A stretch of 64,000 nucleotides of DNA from UBA7672 sp040398465 (GCA_040398465.1 JBBAUA010000016.1:3712-67711); one strand, 5' to 3'; positions 16,298-26,853 are shown, counted from the stretch's first letter. Translations and numbers: made by a program. The notes: a model not told the origin generated them from the sequence alone.

Positions 16298-18034
16298 ATG
16301 CCTAACCCCGTCATCCGTTCGCAGGCGATCAGCATTGGCGAACTTCTGCGACTTGGCGCTTTCAAGCCGGCCCGCGTTCAGCGCGATTACTGCTGGAAAG
16401 AGAATCAGCAGGCCTCCCTGCTGCAGGACCTGATTTCCGCGTTCGGCGAGTTCGGCCTGGACCCCGAGGGCGAGCAGGATCCCGACCCGGAAACACACGA
16501 TGTCGGCGCCTACACGCGGTTCGAAATCGCTGACTACAATCGCGAGCTGGAAGCCACCGAACCCTACGTGTTTGTCGGCACGGTCGTGCTGCACCAGGCC
16601 GCGCAGCATTTCGACATTTATGACGGCCTCCAGCGCCTCACCACCTTCACCGTCTTCTTCGCCGTTCTGCGTGACCTCATCGAGGCCGATCGCAAGCATC
16701 CGGTGAACTCGCTGCTTGCCGACGAGGCGGGCATCTCGCGTCTCAGCCTGTCGATGAAGCACAACACGCTGGAGGCCGACATCCTCGCCCCCGGGCGCAC
16801 CGCCAAGCGCCACCGCCCTCACCCGCAGCTGACAGAAGCCAGCTACTGCCTGCGCACCTGCGTGAACACGGCTCGGTCCATGCTGAAGGGCTGGTCGCCG
16901 CGCCGCCTCGCGGCATTCACCGCCTTCCTCGCCGAAGGCGCCATCGTGACAGTCACCCGCATTTCCGATCGCCGAATGGCGGGCAAGGCGTTCGTGAGCA
17001 TCAACTCCGGCGGCCTGCCGCTGAAGCCTGAAGAGATCGTCAAGGGACAGTTGATCGACCTCACCTCGTCCCTGCCGGACGCAGACGACCAGGCCAAGCG
17101 CGTGCTCAATGTGTGGAACGGTATCCAGGACGATCTCGGCCCCGAAGCCTTCGACAATTTCCTGCGGTCGGTCGACTTCATCGAGCGCCGCATGCCGCAG
17201 TCGTCAGACTACTCGATCCAGCTGATGGAGCACATCCGCCGCCAGTATCCCGGACAGGCCGGCGTGCGCTGGGCGACAGACCTGCTGTTGCAGTATCGCT
17301 CCGCCTTCAAGTGGATTCACGAGGAGAACAAGGCGGAGATCGCCGATGGCGTCCACGCCAGCCTGCGCCGGCTGCAGCTGCTGAAGTGGGATCAGTGGCG
17401 CGCCTACGCCATGCTGCTGCGCATGAAGTCCAATCCGGCCGACCTGCCCCAGCGCATCGATACACTCGACCGGATCTGCTTCGCCCTCACCGTCTCGACG
17501 CCCGACCCTCGCCGCCTGGCGGAGATGATCGGCAAGCGCATAGAACGCTTCGCCCGGGGATCATTCGGCAAGCAGGCCGGCTTCACCTTCACTACCGCGC
17601 AGAACGAACGCCTGATCCGCAATCTCTCCGGCCCGATCACGGAAAGCCCGCGCCGCTCCACCATCATGCGCTGGATCGAAGCCGCAATGCATGGCGACCG
17701 TGTGCCGCGCTATCTCGTCGACGGGCGGTCTTCAGTCGAGCACGTCTATCCGCGCAACCCCGAGAACAACTGGACGGCGTTCGAGAACGGGCTCGAATTC
17801 AATGAGCTCGCGACGCTGCGCGAGATGATCGGCAATCTCTGCGTCCTCCCGGAAGACGAACTCGGCAACGCCCCATTCGATGAAAAGCGGAAGGCCTACG
17901 CCCGCTTCCGCAGCCGGTTCGCCAACGAGATCGCACGGCAGCGGCAATGGTCGCCAGACTCAGTGCGTGAACGCACGAAACGCATCACTGACGCAACGCT
18001 CAGATTCCTCGATCTGGACGTGACGCCGGTCTAG
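16298..18034 (+). CDS. DUF262/DUF1524 (GmrSD-type) protein, possible modification-dependent nuclease
   Basis: A 578-residue protein joining the two halves of GmrSD-type systems. The N-terminal DUF262 part has VQRDYCWKENQQ (QR.Y.W) and, near residue 115, FDIYDGLQRLTTF, which corresponds to the DGQQR NTP-binding motif with one Q to L change. The C-terminal DUF1524 part has SVEHVYPRNPENNW (the HNH-like EHxxP) and later GNLCVLPEDELGNAPFDEKR, the usual GNL...N..F..K ending. Members such as GmrSD cut modified phage DNA. This copy stands alone between a DUF2336 gene and a LytTR fragment. The start at 16298 follows AAAAGGGA; in-frame ORF upstream is ignored. Confidence 0.85.
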   Translation: MPNPVIRSQAISIGELLRLGAFKPARVQRDYCWKENQQASLLQDLISAFGEFGLDPEGEQDPDPETHDVGAYTRFEIADYNRELEATEPYVFVGTVVLHQAAQHFDIYDGLQRLTTFTVFFAVLRDLIEADRKHPVNSLLADEAGISRLSLSMKHNTLEADILAPGRTAKRHRPHPQLTEASYCLRTCVNTARSMLKGWSPRRLAAFTAFLAEGAIVTVTRISDRRMAGKAFVSINSGGLPLKPEEIVKGQLIDLTSSLPDADDQAKRVLNVWNGIQDDLGPEAFDNFLRSVDFIERRMPQSSDYSIQLMEHIRRQYPGQAGVRWATDLLLQYRSAFKWIHEENKAEIADGVHASLRRLQLLKWDQWRAYAMLLRMKSNPADLPQRIDTLDRICFALTVSTPDPRRLAEMIGKRIERFARGSFGKQAGFTFTTAQNERLIRNLSGPITESPRRSTIMRWIEAAMHGDRVPRYLVDGRSSVEHVYPRNPENNWTAFENGLEFNELATLREMIGNLCVLPEDELGNAPFDEKRKAYARFRSRFANEIARQRQWSPDSVRERTKRITDATLRFLDLDVTPV

Positions 18035-18037
18035 CGC

Positions 18038-18310
18038 TCACCTCTCAACCGCCGCCCTGAAGCGCCGTCTCCCCGCGATCACGCGGCCATCGTCCAGCGC
18101 GATTTCGAGATCGCCGGACGGCGTTGGCTTGAACGACCTCAGCCGCGAGCGATGCACGCGCACGAAGCCATGTGGCGCGAGCTTTTCCACGAACTCCGCC
18201 AGCGTGACCCGCGCCCCCTCGCGAATCTCGATCCGCGCGTCGTCCGCCGCTTCGGATGCCTGCGTCGGTTGTTCGGTCTGAAACCGCTGCCGCGCCGCCG
18301 CGTGCGGCAA
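18038..18310 (-). pseudogene. LytTR DNA-binding domain fragment
   Basis: This minus-strand ORF carries only the second half of a LytTR domain: TLAEFVEKLAPHGFVRVHRS, then a short linker, then LEIALDDGRVIAGRRRFRAA. The FVRVHRS motif and the terminal dG..i..RR strand are diagnostic. The first half of the domain (about 40 residues) and any sensor or receiver domain are missing; in its place are about 30 unlike residues after a TTG start with no ribosome site. It follows the GST gene at 18334 by 23 bases. It is either a decayed regulator or a very short variant. Confidence 0.55.
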
Positions 18311-18333
18311 ACAACAACCGCCTAGATTTGGCG

Positions 18334-18954
18334 TCAGGCTTTCTGTGTCGCGGCGATCCGCGCGTCATTGATCGCCTTTGCCGCCTTGTACGCCGGCCGC
18401 GCCCGTACGCGCTCCGCATAAGCCTCGAACGCCGGGCGGCTGGGGATCGACTTGAATCCGAGTCCCCAGTCCACCGTGCTGCCGACATAAACATCGGCCG
18501 CCGTGAATGCCTTGCCACAGACATAGTCGCGTCCTGTCAGCATCTGCTCGAGCGCGCTCACTGACGCATCGAACGTGCCGAACCCCGCCATCCCTTCCCG
18601 GCCTTCGGGGACGGCCCACGCCATTGCACGAGCTGTAACAGCCTGCTCCATCGGTCCTGCGGCAAACAACACGTAGCGGTAGTAGTCCGCGAGCGCCGCG
18701 CCATCCGGCCTCAGCTTCGCCTGCGGAAACGCATCCGCAAGATAGAGGCAGATCGCCGCCGCCTCCGTCACGACCTTCCCCTCGTGCCGGATTGTTGGCA
18801 CTTTCCCCATCGGATTGACCGCGAGAAAATCGGAGCTCTTGTTTCCGCCCGGACCCCAGTCGAGCCAGTGGGTGGTGTAGGGCTGACCCAGCTCCTCCAG
18901 CATCCAGTGCGCGATCTGCCCGCGGCTCATCGGATTGGTCCAGAATTCGATCAT
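18334..18954 (-). CDS. Glutathione S-transferase family protein
   Basis: A 206-residue cytosolic GST. The thioredoxin-like N-terminal domain has MIEFWTNPMSRGQIAHWMLE, then the cis-proline strand NPMGKVPTIRHEG and TEAAAICLYLADAFP, the glutathione-binding Thr/Glu-Ala motif. The C-terminal helical domain follows, with a typical FTAADVYVGSTVDWG N-capping motif. Its substrate is unknown. The GST lipoprotein at 19125 is transcribed divergently from a shared 170-base spacer, so the two could be co-regulated. Confidence 0.88.
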   Translation of the reverse strand: MIEFWTNPMSRGQIAHWMLEELGQPYTTHWLDWGPGGNKSSDFLAVNPMGKVPTIRHEGKVVTEAAAICLYLADAFPQAKLRPDGAALADYYRYVLFAAGPMEQAVTARAMAWAVPEGREGMAGFGTFDASVSALEQMLTGRDYVCGKAFTAADVYVGSTVDWGLGFKSIPSRPAFEAYAERVRARPAYKAAKAINDARIAATQKA

Positions 18955-19124
18955 GGGTAGCTCCTGCCGGGAATGGGCGCGACACTGCCTTGCGCATCCA
19001 CAGCGATCAATGCGCCACCCCTCCCGCCGGGGATGTGTCAGCAGGATGCGTGGACGCGCGCGCGAACAATGCTAGCCTGTCGCGAACTGGCCAGTCCAAG
19101 ACGCCGGATCACGGGGAGATGACA

Positions 19125-19874
19125 ATGAAACCAGCCCGCACGCTGCTGCTTGCAATTGTGCTCGCCGCGATGCCACAGGCCTGCACCACGCCCGCAGCCC
19201 AGACTGCAACGCAAACCGCCGCCCCCAGCATCGTCATCTATCACGCCGAGGGCCGCCGCTCCGAGCGTGTGGTCTGGCTCTGTGAAGAACTGGGCCTCCC
19301 CTACGAACTCAAATTCCGTCGCGGCGACGTCGCCGGCTCCTTCGCCGACATCCAGGCCGTGAACCCCGGCATGCGCGTCGCGCCGACCGTCTTCTACAAT
19401 GGCGAGCTGCTGGTCGAATCCGGCGCCATCCTGGAATTTCTGCTCGACCGCCACGGCGGCGGGCGTCTTGTTCCCGGTGTGAACTCGCCCGACTACGCCA
19501 CCCACCTCCGCTTCATGCACTACGCCGAAGGCACGCTCGCCTCCGACGCCGTCGCCGACTATCGCGTCGCCCGCGCCACCGACAGCAAGGCCCCGCGCGG
19601 CGCCGAGACAGACGGCCAACGCGCCATGCGCTTCGCCGAAGATCATCTCGCGAAGCAACCGTATTTCGGCGGCAGCGAGTTTACCGCCGCCGACATCATG
19701 ATGGTCTTCCCCATCAGCTACGCCATCCGCATGAACGTGGCAGACCCGGCGAAGTACCCAAACATCGCAGCGTGGCAGACAAAGGTTGAAGCCCGCCCCG
19801 CCTTTCAGCGCATGCTCGCCAAGGCCCGCCCGGACGGCCGCGTCAGTCCCCCGCCCTCGCTGACGCTACCTTAA
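19125..19874 (+). CDS. GST-fold protein with lipoprotein leader
   Basis: A 249-residue protein in which a full GST fold follows a lipoprotein signal: MKPARTLLLAIVLAAMPQAC, with Cys20 as the predicted lipidated residue, then a Thr/Ala/Gln linker. The GST part starts at IVIYHAEGRRSERVVWLCEE, continues with PGMRVAPTVFYNG (cis-proline) and ESGAILEFLLDRHG, and ends with a helical domain including FTAADIMMVFPISYA. GSTs are normally cytosolic, so an exported, membrane-anchored copy is unusual. The ribosome site GGGGAG suits ATG 19125 (MKPART) or 19119 (MTMKPART); a longer in-frame start at 18990 has no signal and is rejected. Confidence 0.8.
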   Translation: MKPARTLLLAIVLAAMPQACTTPAAQTATQTAAPSIVIYHAEGRRSERVVWLCEELGLPYELKFRRGDVAGSFADIQAVNPGMRVAPTVFYNGELLVESGAILEFLLDRHGGGRLVPGVNSPDYATHLRFMHYAEGTLASDAVADYRVARATDSKAPRGAETDGQRAMRFAEDHLAKQPYFGGSEFTAADIMMVFPISYAIRMNVADPAKYPNIAAWQTKVEARPAFQRMLAKARPDGRVSPPPSLTLP

Positions 19875-19970
19875 CCACATCATCAGGTCAGCTGTCTTGG
19901 CGCCACGATGCCCGACATACTAGGCCCGCCATGACTGCGGCACGGCGCCTCGCCAGGAAAGAGATACAGC

Positions 19971-21166
19971 ATGCAGGCGCCGCCCGTCGCGACCTCTGAC
20001 GCCGAGCGTCTCGCAAAGCCGGTCAACATCCGTGTCGCGCTGATCTTCCTCTTCCTCGGCAACATCGTCATCGGCTCTGGCGTCCTCGCCCCCGCAGCCA
20101 TGATCAACGCGATGACGGCAGACCTTCGCGTCACGCCCGTCGCCATCGGCGCACTGATCGGGTGGGGCGCGGTAATCCTCTGCATCGGCGCGCCCGCCTT
20201 CGGCTTCTTCACGAACCGCATCGACCGGCGCACACTCCTTGCCGCCTCGCTCCTTCTCTACGCAGCAGGCCATGCCGCCTCCGTCTTCGCGGCCGACTAC
20301 GCAACGCTGATGGTCATCCGTCTCGCCATGATCAGCGGCGCCGCGATCTTCACGCCGCAGGCCGCCGGCGCAGTAACGCTGATGGTACCGGAAGCCCGCC
20401 GCGCTGGCGCAGTCGCCTTCGTCTTCATGGGCTGGGCCGTCGCCACCGCCGTCGTGATCCCCTTCATGAGCATCCTCGGCGAGGCCCTCAACTGGCGCAG
20501 CATCTATGCGGGCATCTCCATCGCCGCGCTCCTGTCGGCCATCGGCGTACAACTGCTCATGCCTGCGAAACTCTATCCGAGCCGTATGTCCCTCCGGTCG
20601 TGGGGCGACGTCCTCACGCGCCCCGCCATCCTCATCCTGCTCGCCGCTACCTCGCTTCAGATCACCGGCCAGTTCACCCTCTACCCCTACCTCGCCGCAG
20701 AACTCCGCCGCGTCAGCTTGGCGGACTCGTCCGGCGTGGCGCTCGCCCTCGGCCTCTCCGGCGCCGCGGGACTGATAGGATCGATCCTCGCCGCCCGGCT
20801 GGTATCGTCTGTTGGCGCCGCCCGCATGCACCTGATCTGCCTGTCCGCAATGGCTGCAGGACTCATCGGCTGGTCCATCTTCTCGGGCATGCTGACCTTC
20901 GCGCTCGCCAGCGTTTTTATATGGGGCCTCGGCTTCGGCGCCGGCATCTCGATGCAGCAGGCCCGCCTGATCTCGGTCGCCCCGGCGCTTGCGTCTGCGT
21001 CCGTCGCGCTCAACACCTCGGTGCTCTATCTCGGCCAGGCCTCTGGAACAGCCATCGGCGGCGGCCTCATCTCAAGCAACCTCCACGGCTTCATGAGCAT
21101 CGCCGGCGTCGCATTCATCCTCGCTGCAATCGCCTCGTCGTGGTGGGCATGGCGGAGGTACGGGTC

Positions 21167-21170
<4 letters not shown>
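19971..21170 (+). CDS. MFS transporter
   Basis: A 399-residue membrane protein with about twelve hydrophobic helices in two sets of six, the major-facilitator arrangement. After helix 2 comes the loop GFFTNRIDRRTLLAASLLLY, a degenerate form of the G..aDr.GRr motif A. Helix 4-5 contains FTPQAAGAVTLMVPEARRAG, resembling drug/proton antiporters of the arabinose-efflux (AraJ-like) type. A good ribosome site (AGGAAAGAG) precedes ATG 19971. It probably exports a small molecule using the proton gradient. The substrate is unknown. The 3' end overlaps convergent prfC by four bases. Confidence 0.85.
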
Positions 21171-22765
<1,595 letters not shown>

Positions 22766-22883
22766 GGGGCGGGGGCATACAGGGGGCCGGGCTCGCCCGC
22801 AACCGCTGTCAGGCGGCTGCCGCAACGCGCTTGTCCAGATGGGGCCGGTGATGGAGATTACTGGGGCAAGCTAGGGGACCCGG

Positions 22884-23285
22884 ATGCACAAGCTCCTGAC
22901 GATGCTGCTGATCGCAGCGACAGCCGCGCCGGCTTATGCCGCGCCGATCGTTTACGAATGCCGGATCGATCGGTATGGGAGGGTGAAAATGAGCGATGAG
23001 TTGCGCGCAGACCCAAAGCAGGCTGAGCGTTTCGCGATCGACGAGGAGGCAGGCAAGGCCTGCTTCCTCGCCGGCCCTGCATGTTCGCCTTTTTTTGGAT
23101 CGCTCACCATCTGACAAAAGGGCGATAGCATATCGAGCGGCGGCGCGCGCGTCGCTGACGGCAAACCGATCACGTTGGTCTATTTCCCGAACCGGAATCA
23201 GGCGTTCATGACCTTCGACACCACGCAAGTCACAACGCGAAAAAGCGACTGCAGCGCGACGGACGTCAAGGTAGTGATCCCATGA
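22884..23285 (+). pseudogene. Secreted small protein interrupted by one in-frame TGA
   Basis: ATG 22884 starts a clear signal peptide (MHKLLTMLLIAATAAPAYA, cleaved after AYA) followed by a Cys-containing mature part. It stops at TGA 23112-23114 after 76 codons. The same frame then stays open for another 56 codons (QKGDSISSGGARVADGKPIT, LVYFPNRNQAFMTFDTTQVT, ending SDCSATDVKVVIP). Its TGA at 23283-23285 overlaps the ATG of the next gene as ATGA. That coupling and the protein-like downstream frame indicate one gene of 133 codons broken by a single stop or a sequencing error. I do not recognise the family. Confidence 0.65.
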
Positions 23286-23884
23286 ACCTCTTCTATTCCC
23301 CGACCTCGCCCTACGCCCGCAAGTGCCGGGTGGTCGCGATCGAGAAGGGGCTCGCCGCGCAACTCGCGCTGGTCGCCGCCTCGCCGCTCTCGAACCCACC
23401 GGAACTTCACGCAGCCAATCCGCTCGGCAAGGTGCCTGCGCTCGTCCTCGCCGACGGCCGCTGCATCGTCGACAGCCGCGTGATCTGCGAATACCTCGAC
23501 ACCCTTTCCGGCGACCCCCGGCTCATCCCCACTGAGACTACCGCCCGCATCGCCTGCCGCACACGCGAGGCGCTGGCCGACGGCATCGCCGACGCTGCCT
23601 TCTCACGCACGATGGAGCGCCTCCGCCCGGAGCCCCAGCGGTCCCCGGAGTGGACGGTTCGCTGGACCAACTCCATCCGCCGCGCGGTCTCGCATTTCAA
23701 CGCCAACATCCCCGATCGTGCGCACCCGGATCTGGGTGACCTCGCGCTGGCCTGCGCGCTGGCCTATGTCGACTTCCGCCACGCGGACCTCGCCTGGGAC
23801 GCGGATGCGCCGGCGCTCCGCGCTTGGCTCACCACAATGCTGGCGCGCCGGAGCCTCGCAGAAACCGCGCCGCCGCCCGCCTGA
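23282..23884 (+). CDS. Glutathione S-transferase family protein
   Basis: A 200-residue cytosolic GST. The first strand is MNLFYSPTSPYARKCRVVAI, where S8/Y11 lie where catalytic residues sit in beta/zeta-like bacterial GSTs. NPLGKVPALVLADG carries the cis-proline and DSRVICEYLD the glutathione gamma-glutamyl contact. The helical C-terminal domain ends in a short proline-rich tail. The start codon overlaps the stop of the preceding secreted-protein gene (ATGA), suggesting coupled translation. It is the third GST-like gene within 6 kb, but distinct in sequence from the other two. Confidence 0.88.
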   Translation: MNLFYSPTSPYARKCRVVAIEKGLAAQLALVAASPLSNPPELHAANPLGKVPALVLADGRCIVDSRVICEYLDTLSGDPRLIPTETTARIACRTREALADGIADAAFSRTMERLRPEPQRSPEWTVRWTNSIRRAVSHFNANIPDRAHPDLGDLALACALAYVDFRHADLAWDADAPALRAWLTTMLARRSLAETAPPPA

Positions 23885-23989
23885 GACCGCCAGAAATCCT
23901 GCGGCTTCCGCTGGTTGCCGCCGCCGTTCAGCGGTCATTCAGGTAGGAAACGGCCAACTCACCCCATCTACCGCTTTGGGGACTAGAAC

Positions 23990-24613
23990 ATGCCGCTTCG
24001 TCTGATCGCCGCCGCCGGCCTTGCGACCCTCGCCGCCGCCTGCGCCTCCACGCCGCCCAACCCGGGCGGCATGCGCACCGTGAACTATGACCCCTCCATG
24101 CCCGGGCCGATTCAGGGCGTCGGCATCGAGGGACAGGACATCGTGGTGATGGCCAGCCAGATGACGCAGGACCTGCTCGCCACCCCGCCCATCTCCGGTT
24201 CCGCATCGCCGCGCATCATCGTGGACGCCGCCTACTTCCATAATGAAAGCGCCCAGCGCATCAATCCCAACATCTTCACCGACAACCTGCGCGTGAACCT
24301 GCAGAAGGCCGCCGCCGGACGCATCCGCTTCGTTTCGCGCGAATCCTTCAACATGGTCGACGGCGAGCGGGACATGAAACGCGACGGCCATCTCGACGCC
24401 GGCACGCTGACGCCTGTGAAGGCCCAGATGGGCGCTGACTATCGCCTGCGCGGCCGCATCACCTCCACCGAGCAGATCCAGCCGCAATACGGCATGATCC
24501 AGCGCTACAACCAGGTGACGTTCGAGATGATCGACCTTGAGACAAGCGAGATCGTCTGGACGGGCATGTACAACTTCGCTCGCGCCGGCGCCGACGACGT
24601 CGTCTATCGCTAG
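23990..24613 (+). CDS. lpoB: LpoB-type penicillin-binding-protein activator lipoprotein
   Basis: A 207-residue lipoprotein with leader ending TLAAACAS. The mature part matches the LpoB/YcfM-like (PF13036) family. Its features are GIEGQDIVVMASQMTQDLL, PRIIVDAAYFHNESAQRINP, IFTDNLRVNLQKAAAGRIRF, YRLRGRITSTEQ and the FEMIDLETSEIVWTGMYNF ending. In enterobacteria LpoB reaches through the periplasm to stimulate PBP1B. Here the long flexible linker is very short. The gene name is by family only; its PBP partner is not proven, though a class A PBP is encoded at 7223-9205. The next gene starts nine bases later. Confidence 0.85.
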   Translation: MPLRLIAAAGLATLAAACASTPPNPGGMRTVNYDPSMPGPIQGVGIEGQDIVVMASQMTQDLLATPPISGSASPRIIVDAAYFHNESAQRINPNIFTDNLRVNLQKAAAGRIRFVSRESFNMVDGERDMKRDGHLDAGTLTPVKAQMGADYRLRGRITSTEQIQPQYGMIQRYNQVTFEMIDLETSEIVWTGMYNFARAGADDVVYR

Positions 24614-24622
24614 GGGGTGGCC

Positions 24623-25903
24623 ATGGCGCTTCAGCGCCTCCTGTGGGGATCGGTCGCCGCCATCGGCCTCGCCGCATGCACAACCATGGACGACACCGTT
24701 GATGTCCCGACCGGCCAGATGGATGGATGGCTCGCGGACAAACCCGCCAGCACGCATCACATCTACGCTGCGGTGTTGACCGGAGGCGAGCGCAACCGCG
24801 TGCTCAACCAGATGCGCAGCGGCCTCGCGGCGTTCGAGGCCGGCGCGGCAGACATCGCTGCCGCCTCTTTCGACGACGCGCTCAACCGCATCGAGGCGAT
24901 TTACGCCGACAACCCGAAAGCCGAGAAGGCCCGTTCCAACTTCGTCCCGGAACGCGCGAAGGACTTCAAGGGCGAGTCCTACGAACGCGCCATGGCCTTC
25001 TACTATCGCGGCCTGATCTACCTGTCGCAGGGCGACTATGAAAACGCCCGCGCCGTCTTCCAGGGCGGCCAGCTGCAGGACGCCTTCGCCGAGGACCAGC
25101 GCTACCAGTCCGACTTCGCCATCCTGGATGTGCTGTCCGGCTGGGCCTCACAGTGCGAAGGCAATGACGTGCTCGCGCGCGAATTCTACCACCGCGCCAC
25201 CAAAGCACGCCCCGGCATCCACATCCCCGGTCAGAACGATCGCGTCCTCGCCATCGCCGACATGGGCCTGTCGCCAATCAAGTACGGCGAAGGCGCTTAC
25301 GGCGAATACCTCACCTACGCGGAATCGGACCCCGTCCCGGAATCAGGCGTCAACTTCGTCGCCGACGGCGTGGTCTATCCCGCCGCCTTCGGCGAGGACA
25401 TCTACTGGCAGGCCACCACCCGCGGCGGCCGGCAGGTGGAAGCCATCCTCGCAAACAAGGCCCAGTTCAAGGATGTCACCGCCGGCGTGGCCATCGCCTC
25501 GCTCCATCTCGCTGACTTCGCGCTCGAGGTCGCCTCGTGGGAGGCGTGGGACGACCATCACGACGACGACCACGACGATGATGACGACGCCGACGAAGCG
25601 CTCGCCTGGGCCGCCGGCTTCGCGCTCGTCGGCATCGGCTCGATGCTGATGTCGGAAGCCACAACGCCGGAAGCCGACACGCGCTACTGGGACAACCTTC
25701 CCGCACACATCGACTACGCCAGCCTGCCGCCCGGGGCCTATCCCACCGAAGTTGTTTTCCGCGACTCGAGCGGCGCCGTCATCGGCACGGAAACGCCGCG
25801 CATCTGGAACACCGGCACCGGCGCCTGCAGCCTCGCCTACATCAAGTCCCGCCGGGCCGCGGACATCCCGACCATGGCGCCCAATGCGAGACTCTCGCGC
25901 TAA
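24623..25903 (+). CDS. COG3014-type lipoprotein with His/Asp-rich tract
   Basis: A 426-residue lipoprotein (leader ending IGLAACTT). It resembles COG3014 proteins that occur beside LpoB-like genes; I recall this pairing, but it is not tested here. The N-terminal half is TPR-like helical (NQMRSGLAAFEAGAADIAAA; GLIYLSQGDYENARAVFQGG). Then comes a beta-rich section and a striking metal-ligand-like run, DDHHDDDHDDDDDAD, before a hydrophobic helix (AWAAGFALVGIGSMLM). AGGGGG five bases before ATG 24623 sets the start. It is co-transcribed with lpoB. Its stop overlaps the convergent gene by four bases. Confidence 0.78.
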   Translation: MALQRLLWGSVAAIGLAACTTMDDTVDVPTGQMDGWLADKPASTHHIYAAVLTGGERNRVLNQMRSGLAAFEAGAADIAAASFDDALNRIEAIYADNPKAEKARSNFVPERAKDFKGESYERAMAFYYRGLIYLSQGDYENARAVFQGGQLQDAFAEDQRYQSDFAILDVLSGWASQCEGNDVLAREFYHRATKARPGIHIPGQNDRVLAIADMGLSPIKYGEGAYGEYLTYAESDPVPESGVNFVADGVVYPAAFGEDIYWQATTRGGRQVEAILANKAQFKDVTAGVAIASLHLADFALEVASWEAWDDHHDDDHDDDDDADEALAWAAGFALVGIGSMLMSEATTPEADTRYWDNLPAHIDYASLPPGAYPTEVVFRDSSGAVIGTETPRIWNTGTGACSLAYIKSRRAADIPTMAPNARLSR

Positions 25904-26448
25904 CCCGCCGGCTGTGTGAACAGCCAGTAGATGTGCAGGTTGTACTTGTCGCTCAGGTCGTACGCCTTCTCGAGCGTCATGCGCGCATAATCGGACTTGC
26001 CGAAATCGACCAGACCGGCGCCGCGCCCTGCCGTGCGAACCTCCGCCTCGAAGCCGATCACGCGATAGCGCCCGCCGATCCACGCCTCGGCCGCCTGGCG
26101 TTCCGAGAAACTGTCTTTCGCGCAATTCCACAACGCCGCAATCGCTTCGTCAGCTGCATCGGCCATGGCGCCATAGCCTTCGCACCACATGTGATGCTTC
26201 CAGTACTTGTCAAACGTATCGGCCACCTTGCCAGACATCAGCTGGCAGTTGGTGAACCCCGCCACGCCGGACTTCGGCGTGAACGTCAGCTCCTCCGCAG
26301 TGTCCTTGATCTGCGTCCCCTGCAGCGCCTTCACCTGCGCATGCGAGCTGGTCATCAGCCTGGTGAGATCACTACATCCCTGCGCATGGGCCGACGCCAC
26401 CCCGCTGACAGCAAGCGCCAATGCGCCGACACAAGCCGCAATCTTCAT
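25900..26448 (-). CDS. Secreted protein, unknown function
   Basis: A 182-residue protein with a cleavable signal peptide (MKIAACVGALALAVSGVASA, cleavage about AHA-QG). The mature part has four cysteines (GCSDLTRLM, TNCQLMSG, MWCEGYG, LWNCAKDS), suggesting two disulfides, and aromatic motifs FDKYWKHHMWCEGYG and YNLHIYWLF. I do not recognise it. It converges on the COG3014-type gene with a four-base overlap. The DUF1491 gene lies 69 bases upstream on the same strand, so the two may form an operon. Confidence 0.65.
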   Translation of the reverse strand: MKIAACVGALALAVSGVASAHAQGCSDLTRLMTSSHAQVKALQGTQIKDTAEELTFTPKSGVAGFTNCQLMSGKVADTFDKYWKHHMWCEGYGAMADAADEAIAALWNCAKDSFSERQAAEAWIGGRYRVIGFEAEVRTAGRGAGLVDFGKSDYARMTLEKAYDLSDKYNLHIYWLFTQPAG

Positions 26449-26517
26449 GAAGCCATCCCGAATCCGCCGCCGATAGTGCCGCCCGCGCGCCGCCGGTCAA
26501 TCACGCAGCGCAGGCCG

Positions 26518-26853
26518 TCAGGGCGACTCCCGGACTGACTCGGTCAGGAAGTGCCGGCCGTCCCGGTCCTCGATCTCGATCACCCAGAGGTCGCGATCGG
26601 CGCTGCGCCGCTTTGCGATCAGCGCATCCACCCCGGGCTCGTCCTCGGCCGCCAGCCGCTCGAAAGCAGTTGGCCCCTCCGGATTGAATGCCGGCGCATA
26701 AAGCCGGGCATCGCCCCTCGCGCGTGTCACCTTAACCAGCACATCGCCCCGATCCTCGTCCCCGCGATGCACAATCGTGGCGAATGCGCCGGCGCCCGTA
26801 GCGCGACGCAACAGGGCCGAAACCCAGATATGAGCGGGAATCTCGCGAGGCAT
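26518..26853 (-). CDS. DUF1491 family protein
   Basis: A 111-residue soluble protein matching DUF1491, a small alphaproteobacterial family. Features are IPAHIWVSALLRRATGAGAF near the start, the RGDEDRGDVLVKVTR motif, a conserved YAPAFNPEG segment, and the ending DRDLWVIEIEDRDGRHFLTE. No role is known. The position upstream of a secreted protein gene on the same strand suggests co-transcription. Confidence 0.85.
   Translation of the reverse strand: MPREIPAHIWVSALLRRATGAGAFATIVHRGDEDRGDVLVKVTRARGDARLYAPAFNPEGPTAFERLAAEDEPGVDALIAKRRSADRDLWVIEIEDRDGRHFLTESVRESP

Noticed and set aside
23112..23114. TGA read as selenocysteine in the secreted-protein gene
   Set aside because: No SECIS-like hairpin is evident just after it, and no Cys/Sec motif surrounds it; a simple nonsense change or error is more likely.
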